A DNA stretch of 64,000 nucleotides from DATARH01 sp035648415 (GTDB taxonomy: Bacteria > Pseudomonadota > Alphaproteobacteria > ATCC43930 > CGMCC-115725), in assembly GCA_035648415.1 (NCBI GenBank), contig DASRLO010000084.1, positions 26,960 to 90,959 on the forward strand, given 5' to 3'. Below, piece after piece: positions 8,201 through 15,788 of this stretch; position 1 is the first letter of the stretch, and each line of letters begins with the position of its first letter. Below the pieces are notes generated by a model, which was not told the DNA's origin, searched no databases, and worked only from the letters and a program-made list of their open reading frames with translations. Both the position numbers and the translations under genes were made by a program.

Positions 8201-8753
8201 CGAGGCGATCGCCCGGCTGCGCCGCGGCATCGCCGCGCTGGACCAGGAGGGCCGCAAGCGCCTGCAAGGCGCGTTCGAGACGCTGAATACGCATTTCGCC
8301 GCGCTCTTCCAACGGCTGTTCGGCGGCGGCCGCGCCCATCTCGCGCTGACCGACGCCGACGATCCGCTCGAAGCCGGGCTCGAAATCATGGCGAGCCCGC
8401 CCGGCAAGCGGCTGCAGGCGCTGTCGCTGCTGTCGGGCGGCGAGCAGGCGCTGACCGCGATCGCGCTGATCTTCGCGGTGTTCATGACCAACCCGGCGCC
8501 GATCTGCGTGCTCGACGAGGTCGACGCGCCGCTCGACGACGCCAATGTCGACCGCTTCTGCCGCCTCATCGCCGAGACCGCCGACGCGACCGGCACCAAG
8601 TTCCTCCTGATCACCCACCACCGCATCACGATGGCGCATATGGACCGGCTGTTCGGCGTGACCATGCCGGAGCGCGGCGTCTCGCAGCTCGTCTCGGTCG
8701 ACCTCGCGCGCGCCGCCGAATTGCGCCACACCGCCTATGCCGCCGCGCAATAG
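5265..8753 (+). CDS. smc: Chromosome segregation ATPase SMC
   Basis: SMC forms the condensin-like ring that organises and segregates the chromosome with ScpA/ScpB. The 1162-aa protein has Walker A GPNGCGKSN at residues 31-39, two long Ala/Glu/Arg-rich coiled coils (about 165-500 and 650-990) and a hinge in between (about 510-640). The ABC signature is LLSGGEQALTAIA and the Walker B is CVLDEVDAPLDD, near the C-terminus. The N-terminus M-Q-V-E-R-L-R-L-A-G-F-K-S-F fixes the start at 5265. An open frame extends upstream to 5091 only because it overlaps the preceding gene. The coiled coils are unusually Ala/Arg rich, as expected for the base composition. Confidence 0.96.
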   Translation: MQVERLRLAGFKSFVDATELPIEPGLTGIVGPNGCGKSNLVEALRWVMGEASARRLRGGEMDDLIFAGSATRPSRNIAEVSLTIDNAAREAPFAFNDRDAIEVVRRIDRGSGSAYRINGRDARARDVQLLFADAATGPHSGGIVSQGRIGALIAAKPTERRLLLDEAAGTAGLHARRHEAELKLKGAEDNLLRVDDVVVTMTQQLDGLKRQARQAQRYRRLSEQIRRTEARLLEARWRDAQAEAERIAGELREAERAVAAATERAATAERQRAAAEEALPPLRLAEAAASAALHRLNHAREALDQELARIAAARREAAHRRDQIAGDIAREDEHVADSDAALARLVEERQALERAESGDGQVRHAAAGGLERAAAELAAAEIGLQQMTEACVTAEARRSGLERRRAELAERSARLRQRLDENAAQRRALGAAGVPAEALEAAAAEIAATAAQAEAGRAAAAAAAERLTAARAGEAAALDAAREAERRLARLKAEAEALASVLAPARTTGSGDRPSVLSLLDVPPGFEAATAALFDDDLSAPLIEQPGDAASGWVALPPLADPAALPAGATPLAERIDAPPALARRLTQAGMVASEAEGRELQPRLAAGQSLVDRDGRLWRWDGFARLAPGDGGAAEQLRQRNRLAAMTGELTAAEQESRARDAAAGAARAEAEAAAAAERDAAAALRRAEEALARHRNAEAELSRRALGAEARLAALTDAADKLAAELAEIEAQAAETGRGLALAPDPALTRAGLDGARAETAAARRHESAAQAEIARLAQESESRRRRIASVGAEAQSWRQRRERALAQRQTLTDRQATLAAELAALAARPAAVAGEIAALAERIALAAAHRRDAADALAVGETRLRDAGDASRQAEQGLSAAREARARCEVRRDAAAEALVRLRDDIGNRLETLPEALGELAAGDDEPADPAQLDARLDRLTRERDAIGPVNLVAEREAEEVEARVASLRHERDELTEAIARLRRGIAALDQEGRKRLQGAFETLNTHFAALFQRLFGGGRAHLALTDADDPLEAGLEIMASPPGKRLQALSLLSGGEQALTAIALIFAVFMTNPAPICVLDEVDAPLDDANVDRFCRLIAETADATGTKFLLITHHRITMAHMDRLFGVTMPERGVSQLVSVDLARAAELRHTAYAAAQ

Positions 8754-9083
8754 CTCTGCCTGGATGGCCTCGGCCCAGGCCCGCCTGAACGAGTTTCACC
8801 CCTTCCTCTCTGCTAACGCCGGAGGACATTCGAGCAGTAGCGCGTCATCGTTAATCGCCCCCGCGAGCGGCGAAGGTCGGGGCGGCGGCAACAAGCCCGA
8901 TGTCCCGTGAAAGCAGAAAAGACATAGCGGTCAGACCGGCCGGTAATCGTTTGATGTGTATGCCGATTTGACAACCGCCCTGACGCCGCCTCGCCTTGAC
9001 ACCGCGTTGCCCGTTTACTATCGTGCGCGCCGTTTCGGCCTGCGGCGGTCGGGGCCGACTTGGTGCGGGCTGGCGCGGACACG
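8754..9083. other. Intergenic region between smc and the F0 ATP synthase operon
   Basis: About 330 bases without a convincing gene and visibly less GC-rich than its surroundings. It carries two TTGACA hexamers, at 8968-8973 and 8996-9001. Only the second has a plausible -10 (see the promoter entry). I found no tRNA, small gene or strong terminator. The distance from the smc stop and the promoter signals fit a transcription start for the atp genes. Confidence 0.6.
8996..9024 (+). promoter_or_regulatory. Candidate promoter of the F0 ATP synthase operon
   Basis: A perfect TTGACA at 8996-9001, a 17-bp spacer and TATCGT at 9019-9024 (4 of 6 matches to TATAAT). The atpI start is 60 bases downstream of the -10. 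This is the best housekeeping-type promoter match in the window, from pattern only. Confidence 0.5.
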
Positions 9084-9419
9084 ATGAGCGAAGATCGGCC
9101 GCCCGATGCCTTCAGGCGCCTCTCCGCGGAGCTGGACAAGGCGCGGGCGCGCGATGGCGTAGAACCTTTTGCCGGCGGCGGCGACAGCGGCGGCCAGCAG
9201 CAGGCTATGGGGATCGGTTTCCGCATTGGAATTGAATTCGTGGTCGCGATCGTCGTCGCGACCGGGTTAGGTTGGGCGATCGATCGCGTGCTCGGCACCC
9301 GCCCGTTCGGGATAATCATATTGTTTTTTCTCGGGGTCGCGGCCGGCATGCTGAGCGTCTACCGCGCGATCACCGGGCAGGGCGCGGCGGTCGGCTTCCG
9401 CCGGCCCCCCGGGAAATAG
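9084..9419 (+). CDS. atpI: ATP synthase accessory protein I (AtpI)
   Basis: A 111-aa membrane protein of the AtpI / AtpZ group, which assists c-ring assembly or ion supply in F-type ATP synthases. A charged cytoplasmic N-terminus (~45 residues) is followed by two hydrophobic helices, about residues 50-70 (GIEFVVAIVVATGLGWAIDRVLG) and 75-95 (GIIILFFLGVAAGMLSVYRA). The start at 9084 gives M-S-E-D-R-P-P; an in-frame GTG at 9060 is possible. It leads the operon, as is usual in alphaproteobacteria. Confidence 0.88.
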   Translation: MSEDRPPDAFRRLSAELDKARARDGVEPFAGGGDSGGQQQAMGIGFRIGIEFVVAIVVATGLGWAIDRVLGTRPFGIIILFFLGVAAGMLSVYRAITGQGAAVGFRRPPGK

Positions 9420-9460
9420 ATGGGGAAATAGATTGCGCGACGTGAATAGGAAAGACTGAA

Positions 9461-10192
9461 GTGGCGCTGGAGCTGCACCCGCTCGAACAGTTCAAGATCG
9501 AGCCGCTGATCCCGATCCATATCGGCGGGCTCGACGTGTCGTACACCAACGCGGCGCTGTTCATGACGGTGGCGGTGCTGCTGATCACCGCGCTCCTGGT
9601 GCTCGGCACGCGGCGCGGCGCGCTGGTCCCGAGCCGGTGGCAGTCGGTCGCCGAGATGAGCTACGAATTCGTCGCCGACATGGTCGAGACCAATGCCGGC
9701 CACGGCGCCGAGCCGTATTTTCCGTTTGTCTTCACCTTGTTCATGTTCGTGCTGTTCGCGAACTTCCTGGGGCTGATCCCCTACAGCTATACGGTGACCA
9801 GCCAGATCATCGTCACCTTCGCGCTCGCCGCCGCGGTCTTCATCGGCGTGACGATCATCGGCCTCGTCAAGCACGGCGCGCATTTCAGCCGGCTCTTCGT
9901 GCCCGAAGGCGTGCCGATCATCCTGCTGCTGCTGCTGGTGCCGATCGAGCTGCTCTCGTACTGCATCCGGCCGTTCACGCTGTCGATCCGGCTGTTCGCG
10001 AATATGCTCGCCGGGCACACGATGCTGGCGATCTTTGGCGGCTTCGCGGCGAGCGTCGGACTCTTGGCGATCTTCCCGGTCGCGCTCGATGTCGCGATCT
10101 TCGCGCTCGAAGTGCTGGTCGCGGCGCTGCAGGCCTATGTCTTCGCGATCCTCACCTGCCTCTATCTGCGCGACGCGCTCCACCTCCACTAA
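9461..10192 (+). CDS. atpB: ATP synthase F0 subunit a
   Basis: Subunit a (243 aa) forms the two proton half-channels against the c-ring in the inner membrane. There are five or six hydrophobic helices. The essential Arg lies in LSIRLFANMLAGH, the family hallmark, and the last helix carries ALQAYVFAILTCLYL. The GTG start at 9461 follows AGGA at 9449-9452. It is followed 29 bases later by atpE in the operon. Confidence 0.96.
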   Translation: MALELHPLEQFKIEPLIPIHIGGLDVSYTNAALFMTVAVLLITALLVLGTRRGALVPSRWQSVAEMSYEFVADMVETNAGHGAEPYFPFVFTLFMFVLFANFLGLIPYSYTVTSQIIVTFALAAAVFIGVTIIGLVKHGAHFSRLFVPEGVPIILLLLLVPIELLSYCIRPFTLSIRLFANMLAGHTMLAIFGGFAASVGLLAIFPVALDVAIFALEVLVAALQAYVFAILTCLYLRDALHLH

Positions 10193-10221
10193 TCGCTTTC
10201 CAGAAACCTAGGGGACGACCA

Positions 10222-10449
10222 ATGGATCTTGCTTCCGCGAAAATGATTGGCGCCGGCCTAGCCTGCATCGCCCTCGTCGGCGCCGGCATCGGCATCGGCA
10301 ACGTGTTCGCATCGCTGATCAGCGCCGTCGCGCGCAACCCGGCGGCGCAGCCGCAGGTGCAGCCGTTCGCGTTCCTCGGCTTCGCGCTCGCCGAGGCGAC
10401 GGGCCTCTTCGGGCTGGCGATCGCCTTTCTGATCCTGTTTGTGTTCTAG
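10222..10449 (+). CDS. atpE: ATP synthase F0 subunit c
   Basis: The 75-aa proteolipid is a two-helix hairpin that oligomerises into the rotor ring. The N-terminal helix has the glycine repeat GAGIGIGNVFASLI, the polar loop is ARNPAAQPQ, and the carboxylate that binds the ion is Glu58 in FALAEATGLFGLA. The residues around Glu58 lack the polar set of Na+-binding rings, so H+ is more likely. The start at 10222 is preceded by AGGGGA. A longer frame upstream is only overlap with atpB. Confidence 0.96.
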   Translation: MDLASAKMIGAGLACIALVGAGIGIGNVFASLISAVARNPAAQPQVQPFAFLGFALAEATGLFGLAIAFLILFVF

Positions 10450-10473
10450 GTCTCGAGTCCAAGGCCCAGCGCG

Positions 10474-10983
10474 ATGCCGCAGCTCGATTACCATACCTTT
10501 GTCCCGCAGCTCGTCTGGCTGGCGATCACCTTCGTCATTCTCTACATCCTGATGTCGAGGCTGGCGCTGCCAAAGGTCAGAGGCGCGCTCGACCTGCGCC
10601 GGCAGCATCTGGCCGGCGACCTCGGCCGCGCCGCCGCGCTCAAGGAAGAAGCCGAGACGGCGCTCGCCGCATACCAAAAAATCCTCGCCGATGCGCGCGC
10701 CGCGGCTCAGGTGACGCTGCGCCAGACCGGCGAGAAGCTCGCCGCCGAGGCGGCCGAGCGCCAGCGCCAGCTCGCCGCGACGCTGGACGAGCAGATCGCC
10801 GCCGCCGAGGCGCGCATCGCCGCGGGCAAGGACCAGACGTTGGGCGAGATCCGCGGGATCGCCGCCGAGGTTGGCGGCGCCATCGTCGAAAAACTGACCG
10901 GCGCGACCCCAAACCCGGCGACGATGTCAAGCGCGGTCGGCGAGGCGCTAGGGGCGCGCGCCGTCAACAGCCAAAGGGCTTAA
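10474..10983 (+). CDS. atpG: ATP synthase F0 subunit b' (peripheral stalk)
   Basis: A 169-aa b-type subunit. One N-terminal membrane helix (about residues 10-28, LVWLAITFVILYILM) is followed by a long Ala/Glu/Arg-rich coiled coil that forms half of the peripheral stalk. Placement between atpE and a second b gene identifies it as b', typical of alphaproteobacteria and photosynthetic bacteria, where b and b' form a heterodimer. The symbol is used variably (atpG, atpX, atpF2). Confidence 0.93.
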   Translation: MPQLDYHTFVPQLVWLAITFVILYILMSRLALPKVRGALDLRRQHLAGDLGRAAALKEEAETALAAYQKILADARAAAQVTLRQTGEKLAAEAAERQRQLAATLDEQIAAAEARIAAGKDQTLGEIRGIAAEVGGAIVEKLTGATPNPATMSSAVGEALGARAVNSQRA

Positions 10984-10996
10984 CGGAAACCGCCTG

Positions 10997-11485
10997 ATGG
11001 CACTCATCCACGAATCCGAATTCTGGGTCCTGGTGGCGGCGATCGTCTTTGTCGTCCTGGTGTTTCGCCCCGTCGGCCGGACGCTGACCGGCAGTCTCGA
11101 CGCGCGTGCCGCGCGCATCCGCGCCGAGCTCGACGAGGCGCGCCGGCTGCGCGAGGAGGCTGAAGCCCTCGCCGCGCAGTACCGCGCCAAGCAGCAGGAA
11201 GCGGCGGAAGAGGCCGCCGCGATCGTCGCGCACGCGACGGAAGAGGCCGAGCGGATCGCCGCGCAGGGCGCGCGCGATCTCGCGCGGGCCTTGGAGCGGC
11301 GCCGGCTGATGGCCGAGGAGCGGATCGCCCAGGCCGAGGCCAAGGCGCTCGGCGAGGTGCGCGCCGCCGCGATCGATGTCGCGATCGCCGCGGCGCGCGA
11401 CGTGATCGCCGCGGGGATCGACGAGCGGCGCGGGAGCGTCCTCCTCGACGAGGCGATCGTCGCGCTGCCGCAACGCCTGCGCTGA
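10997..11485 (+). CDS. atpF: ATP synthase F0 subunit b (peripheral stalk)
   Basis: A 162-aa b subunit with a short N-terminus, a membrane helix at about residues 8-27 (FWVLVAAIVFVVLVFRPVG) and a long coiled coil ending in AIVALPQRLR. It lies 13 bases after the b' gene and ends the F0 operon. The F1 genes (atpHAGDC) are not in the window, consistent with the F0/F1 split usual in this class. Confidence 0.94.
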   Translation: MALIHESEFWVLVAAIVFVVLVFRPVGRTLTGSLDARAARIRAELDEARRLREEAEALAAQYRAKQQEAAEEAAAIVAHATEEAERIAAQGARDLARALERRRLMAEERIAQAEAKALGEVRAAAIDVAIAAARDVIAAGIDERRGSVLLDEAIVALPQRLR

Positions 11486-11554
11486 GGGCCCGGCCAAAGT
11501 AGCGCAGCCGCGACCGGATGGCCAGACTTTTCTCTTTTTCGCCTTAGGGTTATG

Positions 11555-11574
11555 TATAGGCGACGCCGCCTATA
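11555..11574. promoter_or_regulatory. Perfect inverted repeat overlapping a TATAAT box upstream of the YVTN gene
   Basis: TATAGGCG (11555-11562), a 4-base spacer and CGCCTATA (11567-11574). The right arm overlaps a TATAAT hexamer at 11571-11576, 66 bases before the chosen start at 11642. No good -35 is seen at 16-18 bp. The arrangement suits a repressor operator over a -10 element, but it could also be a small hairpin at the end of the atp transcript. Confidence 0.4.
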
Positions 11575-11641
11575 ATGGGCTGTGTGTGGCAACAACCGCC
11601 GGGCCCCCTTCGTGTCACCGTTGCGCCGATCCACCGGAACG

Positions 11642-12565
11642 ATGCTCGCGGGGTTTGTCGCCGCGACGCTGGTCATGGCCGGCGCGGCCGGAGCGACCAC
11701 CGCCGTCGTGCTCAATTCAGACGACGATTCGATCAGCGTCATCGACAGCGGCAGCTATCACGAAATCTCGCGGGCCCATATCGGCCGCGGCCCGCACCAT
11801 CTGATCATGACGCCCGATGCCCGCACCCTGATCATCGCGATGTCGGGGAGCAACGAGCTGGTGCTGATCGACCGCGCCACCGGCGTCGAGAAGCAGCGGA
11901 TCACCGCCAGCGACCCCTACCAGATCGGCTTCAGCCCGAATGGGAAATGGTTTGTCGCCGCCTCGATCCGCCTCGACCACATCGACATCTACGACGCCGG
12001 CACCTACCAGCTCCTCTACCGGCTGCCGGCGGCGACGATGCCGAGCCACATCGCCTTCTCGCCCGACAGCGGCACGGTCTTCGTGACGCTGCAGGGTACC
12101 GGCGGCCTCATCTCGATCGACCTCGCCTCGGGCAAGGTCAACTGGACCGCGCCGGTCGGCCCGACGCCGGCCGGGATCGTCACCCGGCCCGGCGGCACGC
12201 TGCTCGTCGGGGTCATGGGGTCGGACTACGTCGCCGAGGTCGATCCCGCGAGCGGCAACGTCATCCGCCGCATCGTCACCGGGGCCGGCGCGCATAATTT
12301 CCTCGCCGCCCCCGACGGCAAGACGCTCTACGTAACCAACCGGGTGGCCGGCACGATTTCGGTGCTCGACGCCGACACCCTCGATATTACCGCGACGCTC
12401 CAAGCGCCGGGCGGCCCCGACGACATGGCGATGTCGCCCGACGGGCACGAGCTGTGGGTCACCGGCCGCTGGCACGCCTGGGTCGATGTCATCGAACTCG
12501 CGTCGGGCATCTTGAAGACGACGGTCGCGGTCGGCCGATCGCCCCACGGGATCTTTGTCTACTAG
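11642..12565 (+). CDS. Secreted YVTN / lactonase-like beta-propeller protein
   Basis: A 307-aa seven-bladed propeller-type protein. From the ATG at 11642 the N-terminus is a signal peptide (LAGFVAATLVMAGAAGATTA). A GTG at 11582 would add 20 residues and hide the signal peptide. The body repeats the YVTN pattern: SISVIDSGSY, ELVLIDRATG, TLYVTNRVAGTISVLDADT, HELWVTGRWHAWVDVIELAS. Such proteins are often periplasmic binding or lactonase-like domains; no catalytic residues can be assigned. It lies 11 bases upstream of a membrane hydroxylase, so the two are probably co-transcribed. Confidence 0.85.
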   Translation: MLAGFVAATLVMAGAAGATTAVVLNSDDDSISVIDSGSYHEISRAHIGRGPHHLIMTPDARTLIIAMSGSNELVLIDRATGVEKQRITASDPYQIGFSPNGKWFVAASIRLDHIDIYDAGTYQLLYRLPAATMPSHIAFSPDSGTVFVTLQGTGGLISIDLASGKVNWTAPVGPTPAGIVTRPGGTLLVGVMGSDYVAEVDPASGNVIRRIVTGAGAHNFLAAPDGKTLYVTNRVAGTISVLDADTLDITATLQAPGGPDDMAMSPDGHELWVTGRWHAWVDVIELASGILKTTVAVGRSPHGIFVY

Positions 12566-12576
12566 GCGCGAGAATC

Positions 12577-13578
12577 ATGTTCGAAGCGTTGCAGCGCATC
12601 ATCGAGCAAGTTCAAGGCACGGTCTTCGAAGCCGCGATCCAGCCCGCGCTCTATCATCTCGGCCTCATGGCGTGGTCGGAGGACGTTTTCGACGGCATCG
12701 AGTTCGCGCTCTACGGCGCGCTCGCGGTCGCGATCGCCTACATCCTGTTCCGGCCGCTCGAATTGTGGCGCCCGGTCGAGCGCTGGGGCGACCGCCGCGC
12801 GGTGCGCACCGACATCGTCTACACCCTCATCCATCGGATCGGCGTGGTGCCGGCGATCCTGTTCGTCGTGCTGACCCCGATCGGGGTGACGATCGATTCC
12901 TACCTGCGCTTCCGCGGCTACATCCCGCCCGAGATCGAGCAGCTGGTGACGCCGCTCTTCGACCATCCCTTCACGACCTTCCTTGCCTATATGGTGGTGC
13001 TCGATTTCGGCGAATACTGGCGCCACCGGCTGCAGCACCGGCTGCCGTGGTGGTGGGCGCTGCACAGCCTGCACCACGACCAGCGCCAGATGACGCTGTG
13101 GAGCGACGACCGCAATCACATCATCGACGACGTCCTGGCGATGGTGTGGACCGGCACCTTGGCGATCCTGATCGACGTGCCGCCGGGTGCGTACCCGCTG
13201 GTGCTGATCGGCTTCCGGCTGGTCGAGAGCCTGGCGCACACCAATGCGCGGCTCGGCTTCGGGCGGGTCGGCTCGACCTTGCTCGTCGGGCCGCAATACC
13301 ACCGGATGCACCATTCGATCGAGCATGCCGAGCCGCCGTTCAACCGCGCGCGCGGTTGCAATTTCGCGGTGATCCTGCCGGTCTGGGACGTGATCTTCGG
13401 CACTTGGCGACCCGAGGCGGCCTACCCGCAAACCGGCGTGGCGAGCCTTACGGGGCCGGCGGTGCGCTGCGGCTATCTGCGGCATCAATGGGAAGGGTTT
13501 CGCCGCCTTTCCGCGGCGCTCGTCCAGATCGTCGACCGCCGGCGGCCCGGCTTTGCCGCCGCGCTTCCGGCGGAATGA
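12577..13578 (+). CDS. Sterol desaturase / fatty acid hydroxylase family membrane protein
   Basis: A 333-aa di-iron membrane oxygenase. The three histidine boxes are HRLQH, HSLHH and HRMHH within residues ~150-250, in the H-x3-H / H-x2-HH order of the fatty acid hydroxylase superfamily. Hydrophobic helices surround them (IEFALYGALAVAIAYILF, IGVVPAILFVVLTPIGV, FTTFLAYMVVLDFG). Members hydroxylate or desaturate fatty acids, sterols or carotenoids; the substrate is unknown here. It follows the YVTN gene by 11 bases and ends 13 bases from the stop of the convergent HpnB-like gene, a suggestive but unproven lipid-modification context. Confidence 0.9.
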   Translation: MFEALQRIIEQVQGTVFEAAIQPALYHLGLMAWSEDVFDGIEFALYGALAVAIAYILFRPLELWRPVERWGDRRAVRTDIVYTLIHRIGVVPAILFVVLTPIGVTIDSYLRFRGYIPPEIEQLVTPLFDHPFTTFLAYMVVLDFGEYWRHRLQHRLPWWWALHSLHHDQRQMTLWSDDRNHIIDDVLAMVWTGTLAILIDVPPGAYPLVLIGFRLVESLAHTNARLGFGRVGSTLLVGPQYHRMHHSIEHAEPPFNRARGCNFAVILPVWDVIFGTWRPEAAYPQTGVASLTGPAVRCGYLRHQWEGFRRLSAALVQIVDRRRPGFAAALPAE

Positions 13579-13591
13579 GGGGCCGCTAAGT

Positions 13592-14731
13592 CTAGCTAGC
13601 CGCCGCCTGAAAGCGTCCCTTCCACGCTCCGCCCCGGCCGCGCCAGAACTGCACCGCCGATCCCAGCGTCGCCGCCATGTAGAACACCGCGATCGCCGGC
13701 AGCAGCAGCGCGACGAGCGGCGGGCAGCGGTAGATCTTGAGGATCGGCATGAACGACGCGGTCATCGCCAGCCACGCCGCGCCGCCCAATGCCATCGCCG
13801 CCGGCTTGCCCGACAGCAGCAACAGCGGCGGCGCCAGATAGGTCAGCACCATCATCACCAGCATCGCCGCCAGCACCGGCGTCGAATAGTGCAGCTGGGC
13901 GAAGGCGCAGCGCGAGATCATGTCCCATAGCGGCCGCCACGATCCGTAGGGGCGCACGCTGCGCGTCTCCTCGGCGATGCCGAGCCACACCCGGCCGACG
14001 CTCTTCACCCGGCGGGCCAGCGCGCAATCGTCGATGATCTCGTGGCGGATGCTGTCCACCCCGCCGATCTCGCGCAACGTATCGCCGCGCAGCAGCATGC
14101 AGCCACCCGCCGCCGCCGCCATGCCGCGCCCCGAATCGGCGACCCAGCGCGGCGGGTAGAGCTTGAAAAAAAAGAAGACGAATGCCGGAACAAGCAGCCG
14201 TTCCCACATCCCGCGGCAATGCAGCCGGACCATCAGCGAGACGAGATGATACCGCCCGGTCTCGGCGCGCGAGACGAGCCGGCGCAAATTATCGCCGGCG
14301 TGGACGATGTCGGCGTCGGTCAGCAGTAGATAGTCGGGGTGCATCGCGGCGGCGATCTCGGTGCCCTGGCGCATCGCCCATAATTTTCCGGTCCAGCCCG
14401 CCGGGACCGGCTCGGCCGGGACGATTGTCACCCGGCCGGCGCCGCCCGCGGCCTCGGCCGCGGCGCGCGCGATGTCCGCCGTGCCGTCGGCGCTGTGGTC
14501 GTCGATGATGACGATGTCGAAGCGTCCGGTAAAATCCTGCGCCAGCAGGGAGGTCACCGCGCCGCCGATGACGTCCGCCTCGTCACGCGCCGGAATGACC
14601 GCGACGACCGATCGTACCGGCGCGGTGGCGGGCGTCCGATCCTCGCGCTGGATGCGCCAGAACGCGCCGCGAAAGGCCAAAAGATAGACCCACACCGCGG
14701 CCGCGGCCGCGCCGATGACAATATTCTCCAC
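13592..14731 (-). CDS. hpnB: HpnB-like membrane glycosyltransferase (family 2)
   Basis: A 379-aa GT2 enzyme. It has an N-terminal membrane helix (1-20), a GT-A domain with SVVAVIPARDEADVIGGAV, the nucleotide-binding IIDDHSADGTADIA and the metal-binding D-A-D in LLLTDADIVHA, then an acceptor-side EIIDDCALARRVK (ED-type motif). Three or four membrane helices follow (about residues 275-365). The layout fits the hopene-associated glycosyltransferase HpnB, whose role is not firmly established. No other hopanoid gene (shc, hpnC-H) is in the window, so the symbol rests on similarity recalled from the family. Confidence 0.78.
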   Translation of the reverse strand: MENIVIGAAAAAVWVYLLAFRGAFWRIQREDRTPATAPVRSVVAVIPARDEADVIGGAVTSLLAQDFTGRFDIVIIDDHSADGTADIARAAAEAAGGAGRVTIVPAEPVPAGWTGKLWAMRQGTEIAAAMHPDYLLLTDADIVHAGDNLRRLVSRAETGRYHLVSLMVRLHCRGMWERLLVPAFVFFFFKLYPPRWVADSGRGMAAAAGGCMLLRGDTLREIGGVDSIRHEIIDDCALARRVKSVGRVWLGIAEETRSVRPYGSWRPLWDMISRCAFAQLHYSTPVLAAMLVMMVLTYLAPPLLLLSGKPAAMALGGAAWLAMTASFMPILKIYRCPPLVALLLPAIAVFYMAATLGSAVQFWRGRGGAWKGRFQAAAS

Positions 14732-14840
14732 CCGGATTTTCCCCTCGACATGTTAGCGCGACGGCAGTTCCCCTTCCGGCGCGCCGTAATGTAAATGCGC
14801 TGTAACGGAATGCGCTAGTGCAGAGTTGCCGTTCCGCCGG

Positions 14841-15617
14841 CTACGCGAGAAGAAAATCGCGAAATGTGGCAAGAAAGGCGTCCTTCTGCTCGTCGAACGG
14901 CGCGTGCCCCGCGTTGTCCAGCACGACAAGCCGCGACCGCGGGATCGCCGCGTGGTAGGCCGCGCCGAACGCAGGCGGGACGAGCCCATCCTTGTCGCCC
15001 CAGACGAGCAGCGTCGGCACCGTGATCCGGTGCAGCCATTTTGCCAGCCCCGGATTGTGGAAGCGCGGCCGGTAAGCGAGCCGCGTCACGGTAGTGCGGT
15101 TTTTGGCAAGCAGGTTCGCGTCCACCGCCGCCATGTCGCCGAGCCGCCGCGCCGCGCGTGCCGGATCGGCATAGAACCGCCGCAAATTATCCTCGACCGG
15201 CATGCGGAAGATGTCGTCGATCGGCTTGCCGCCCGCGAGGATACCGACCGCCCCGGCCAAAGTGAGGCTCGCCAGCCGACTCTGGTTTCGAACCGCCAGC
15301 TCCGCCGCGATCCAGCCGCCGAGCGAGGTGCCGATCAGATGGACGCGGTCGAGGCCAAACCGATCGAAGAAATCGAGATAGAAATAGGCAAGGTCGCCGA
15401 TGTCGTCGAGCCAGGCCGGGTCGTCCGAGCGGCCGAACCCCGGATGCTCGGGCGCGTAGACCGCGAAATCCGCGGCGAGCGCGTCGAGAAATGCCATCCA
15501 GCCGGTATGCCCACCGGCGCCGTGCAGGAAGACCAGCGGCGGCGCCTCCGCGCGCCCGCCGCGCAGCAGCCGGACGGTCGTGCCGTCCACCGCGATCATT
15601 TCCTCGATGTAGGGCAT
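14841..15617 (-). CDS. Alpha/beta hydrolase
   Basis: A 258-aa alpha/beta-fold hydrolase. The oxyanion region is FLHGAGGHTG, the nucleophile elbow GTSLGGW (Ser about residue 98), the acid is in LLVWGDKDGLVPP and the His is in LDNAGHAPF. The order and length resemble the meta-cleavage hydrolase / epoxide hydrolase-like branch, but the substrate is not deducible. Two adjacent ATGs exist (15620 and 15617). A GGAG lies 6 bases from the second, so I chose it. It stands alone, with no obvious operon partner. Confidence 0.88.
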   Translation of the reverse strand: MPYIEEMIAVDGTTVRLLRGGRAEAPPLVFLHGAGGHTGWMAFLDALAADFAVYAPEHPGFGRSDDPAWLDDIGDLAYFYLDFFDRFGLDRVHLIGTSLGGWIAAELAVRNQSRLASLTLAGAVGILAGGKPIDDIFRMPVEDNLRRFYADPARAARRLGDMAAVDANLLAKNRTTVTRLAYRPRFHNPGLAKWLHRITVPTLLVWGDKDGLVPPAFGAAYHAAIPRSRLVVLDNAGHAPFDEQKDAFLATFRDFLLA

Positions 15618-15641
15618 CATTCGCTCCTCGCCGCAAACGAG

Positions 15642-15770
15642 TCGTGCGTCCTTCCGGGACGCGCTCCGCTGCGCCCCCGGGATGACGGTACTCTGGTGAT
15701 GGCGTAAAGAAAGCCCGTCTTCCTGATGAGACGCAAAGCGTCGTCTCGAAGGACGCACGAAGCTCGATCC
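15642..15770. repeat. Palindromic repeat, family C, copy 1
   Basis: Outer arms TCGTGCGTCC (15642-15651) and GGACGCACGA (15761-15770) are exact complements. Internal sub-palindromes include CGTCTCGAAGGACGC on the right and a GGGACGCGCTCCGCTGCGCCCCCGGGATGACGG block on the left, which looks like a half of another element. A smaller relative is at 22721-22789. It fills the gap between the divergent hydrolase and GST genes. Confidence 0.75.
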
Positions 15771-15788
15771 CCGCAAAGGAGCAGACAA

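Noticed and set aside
8813..9349. A 178-codon minus-strand frame between smc and atpI
   Set aside because: It overlaps the start of atpI and the promoter region, has mixed low-complexity content and no recognisable motif.
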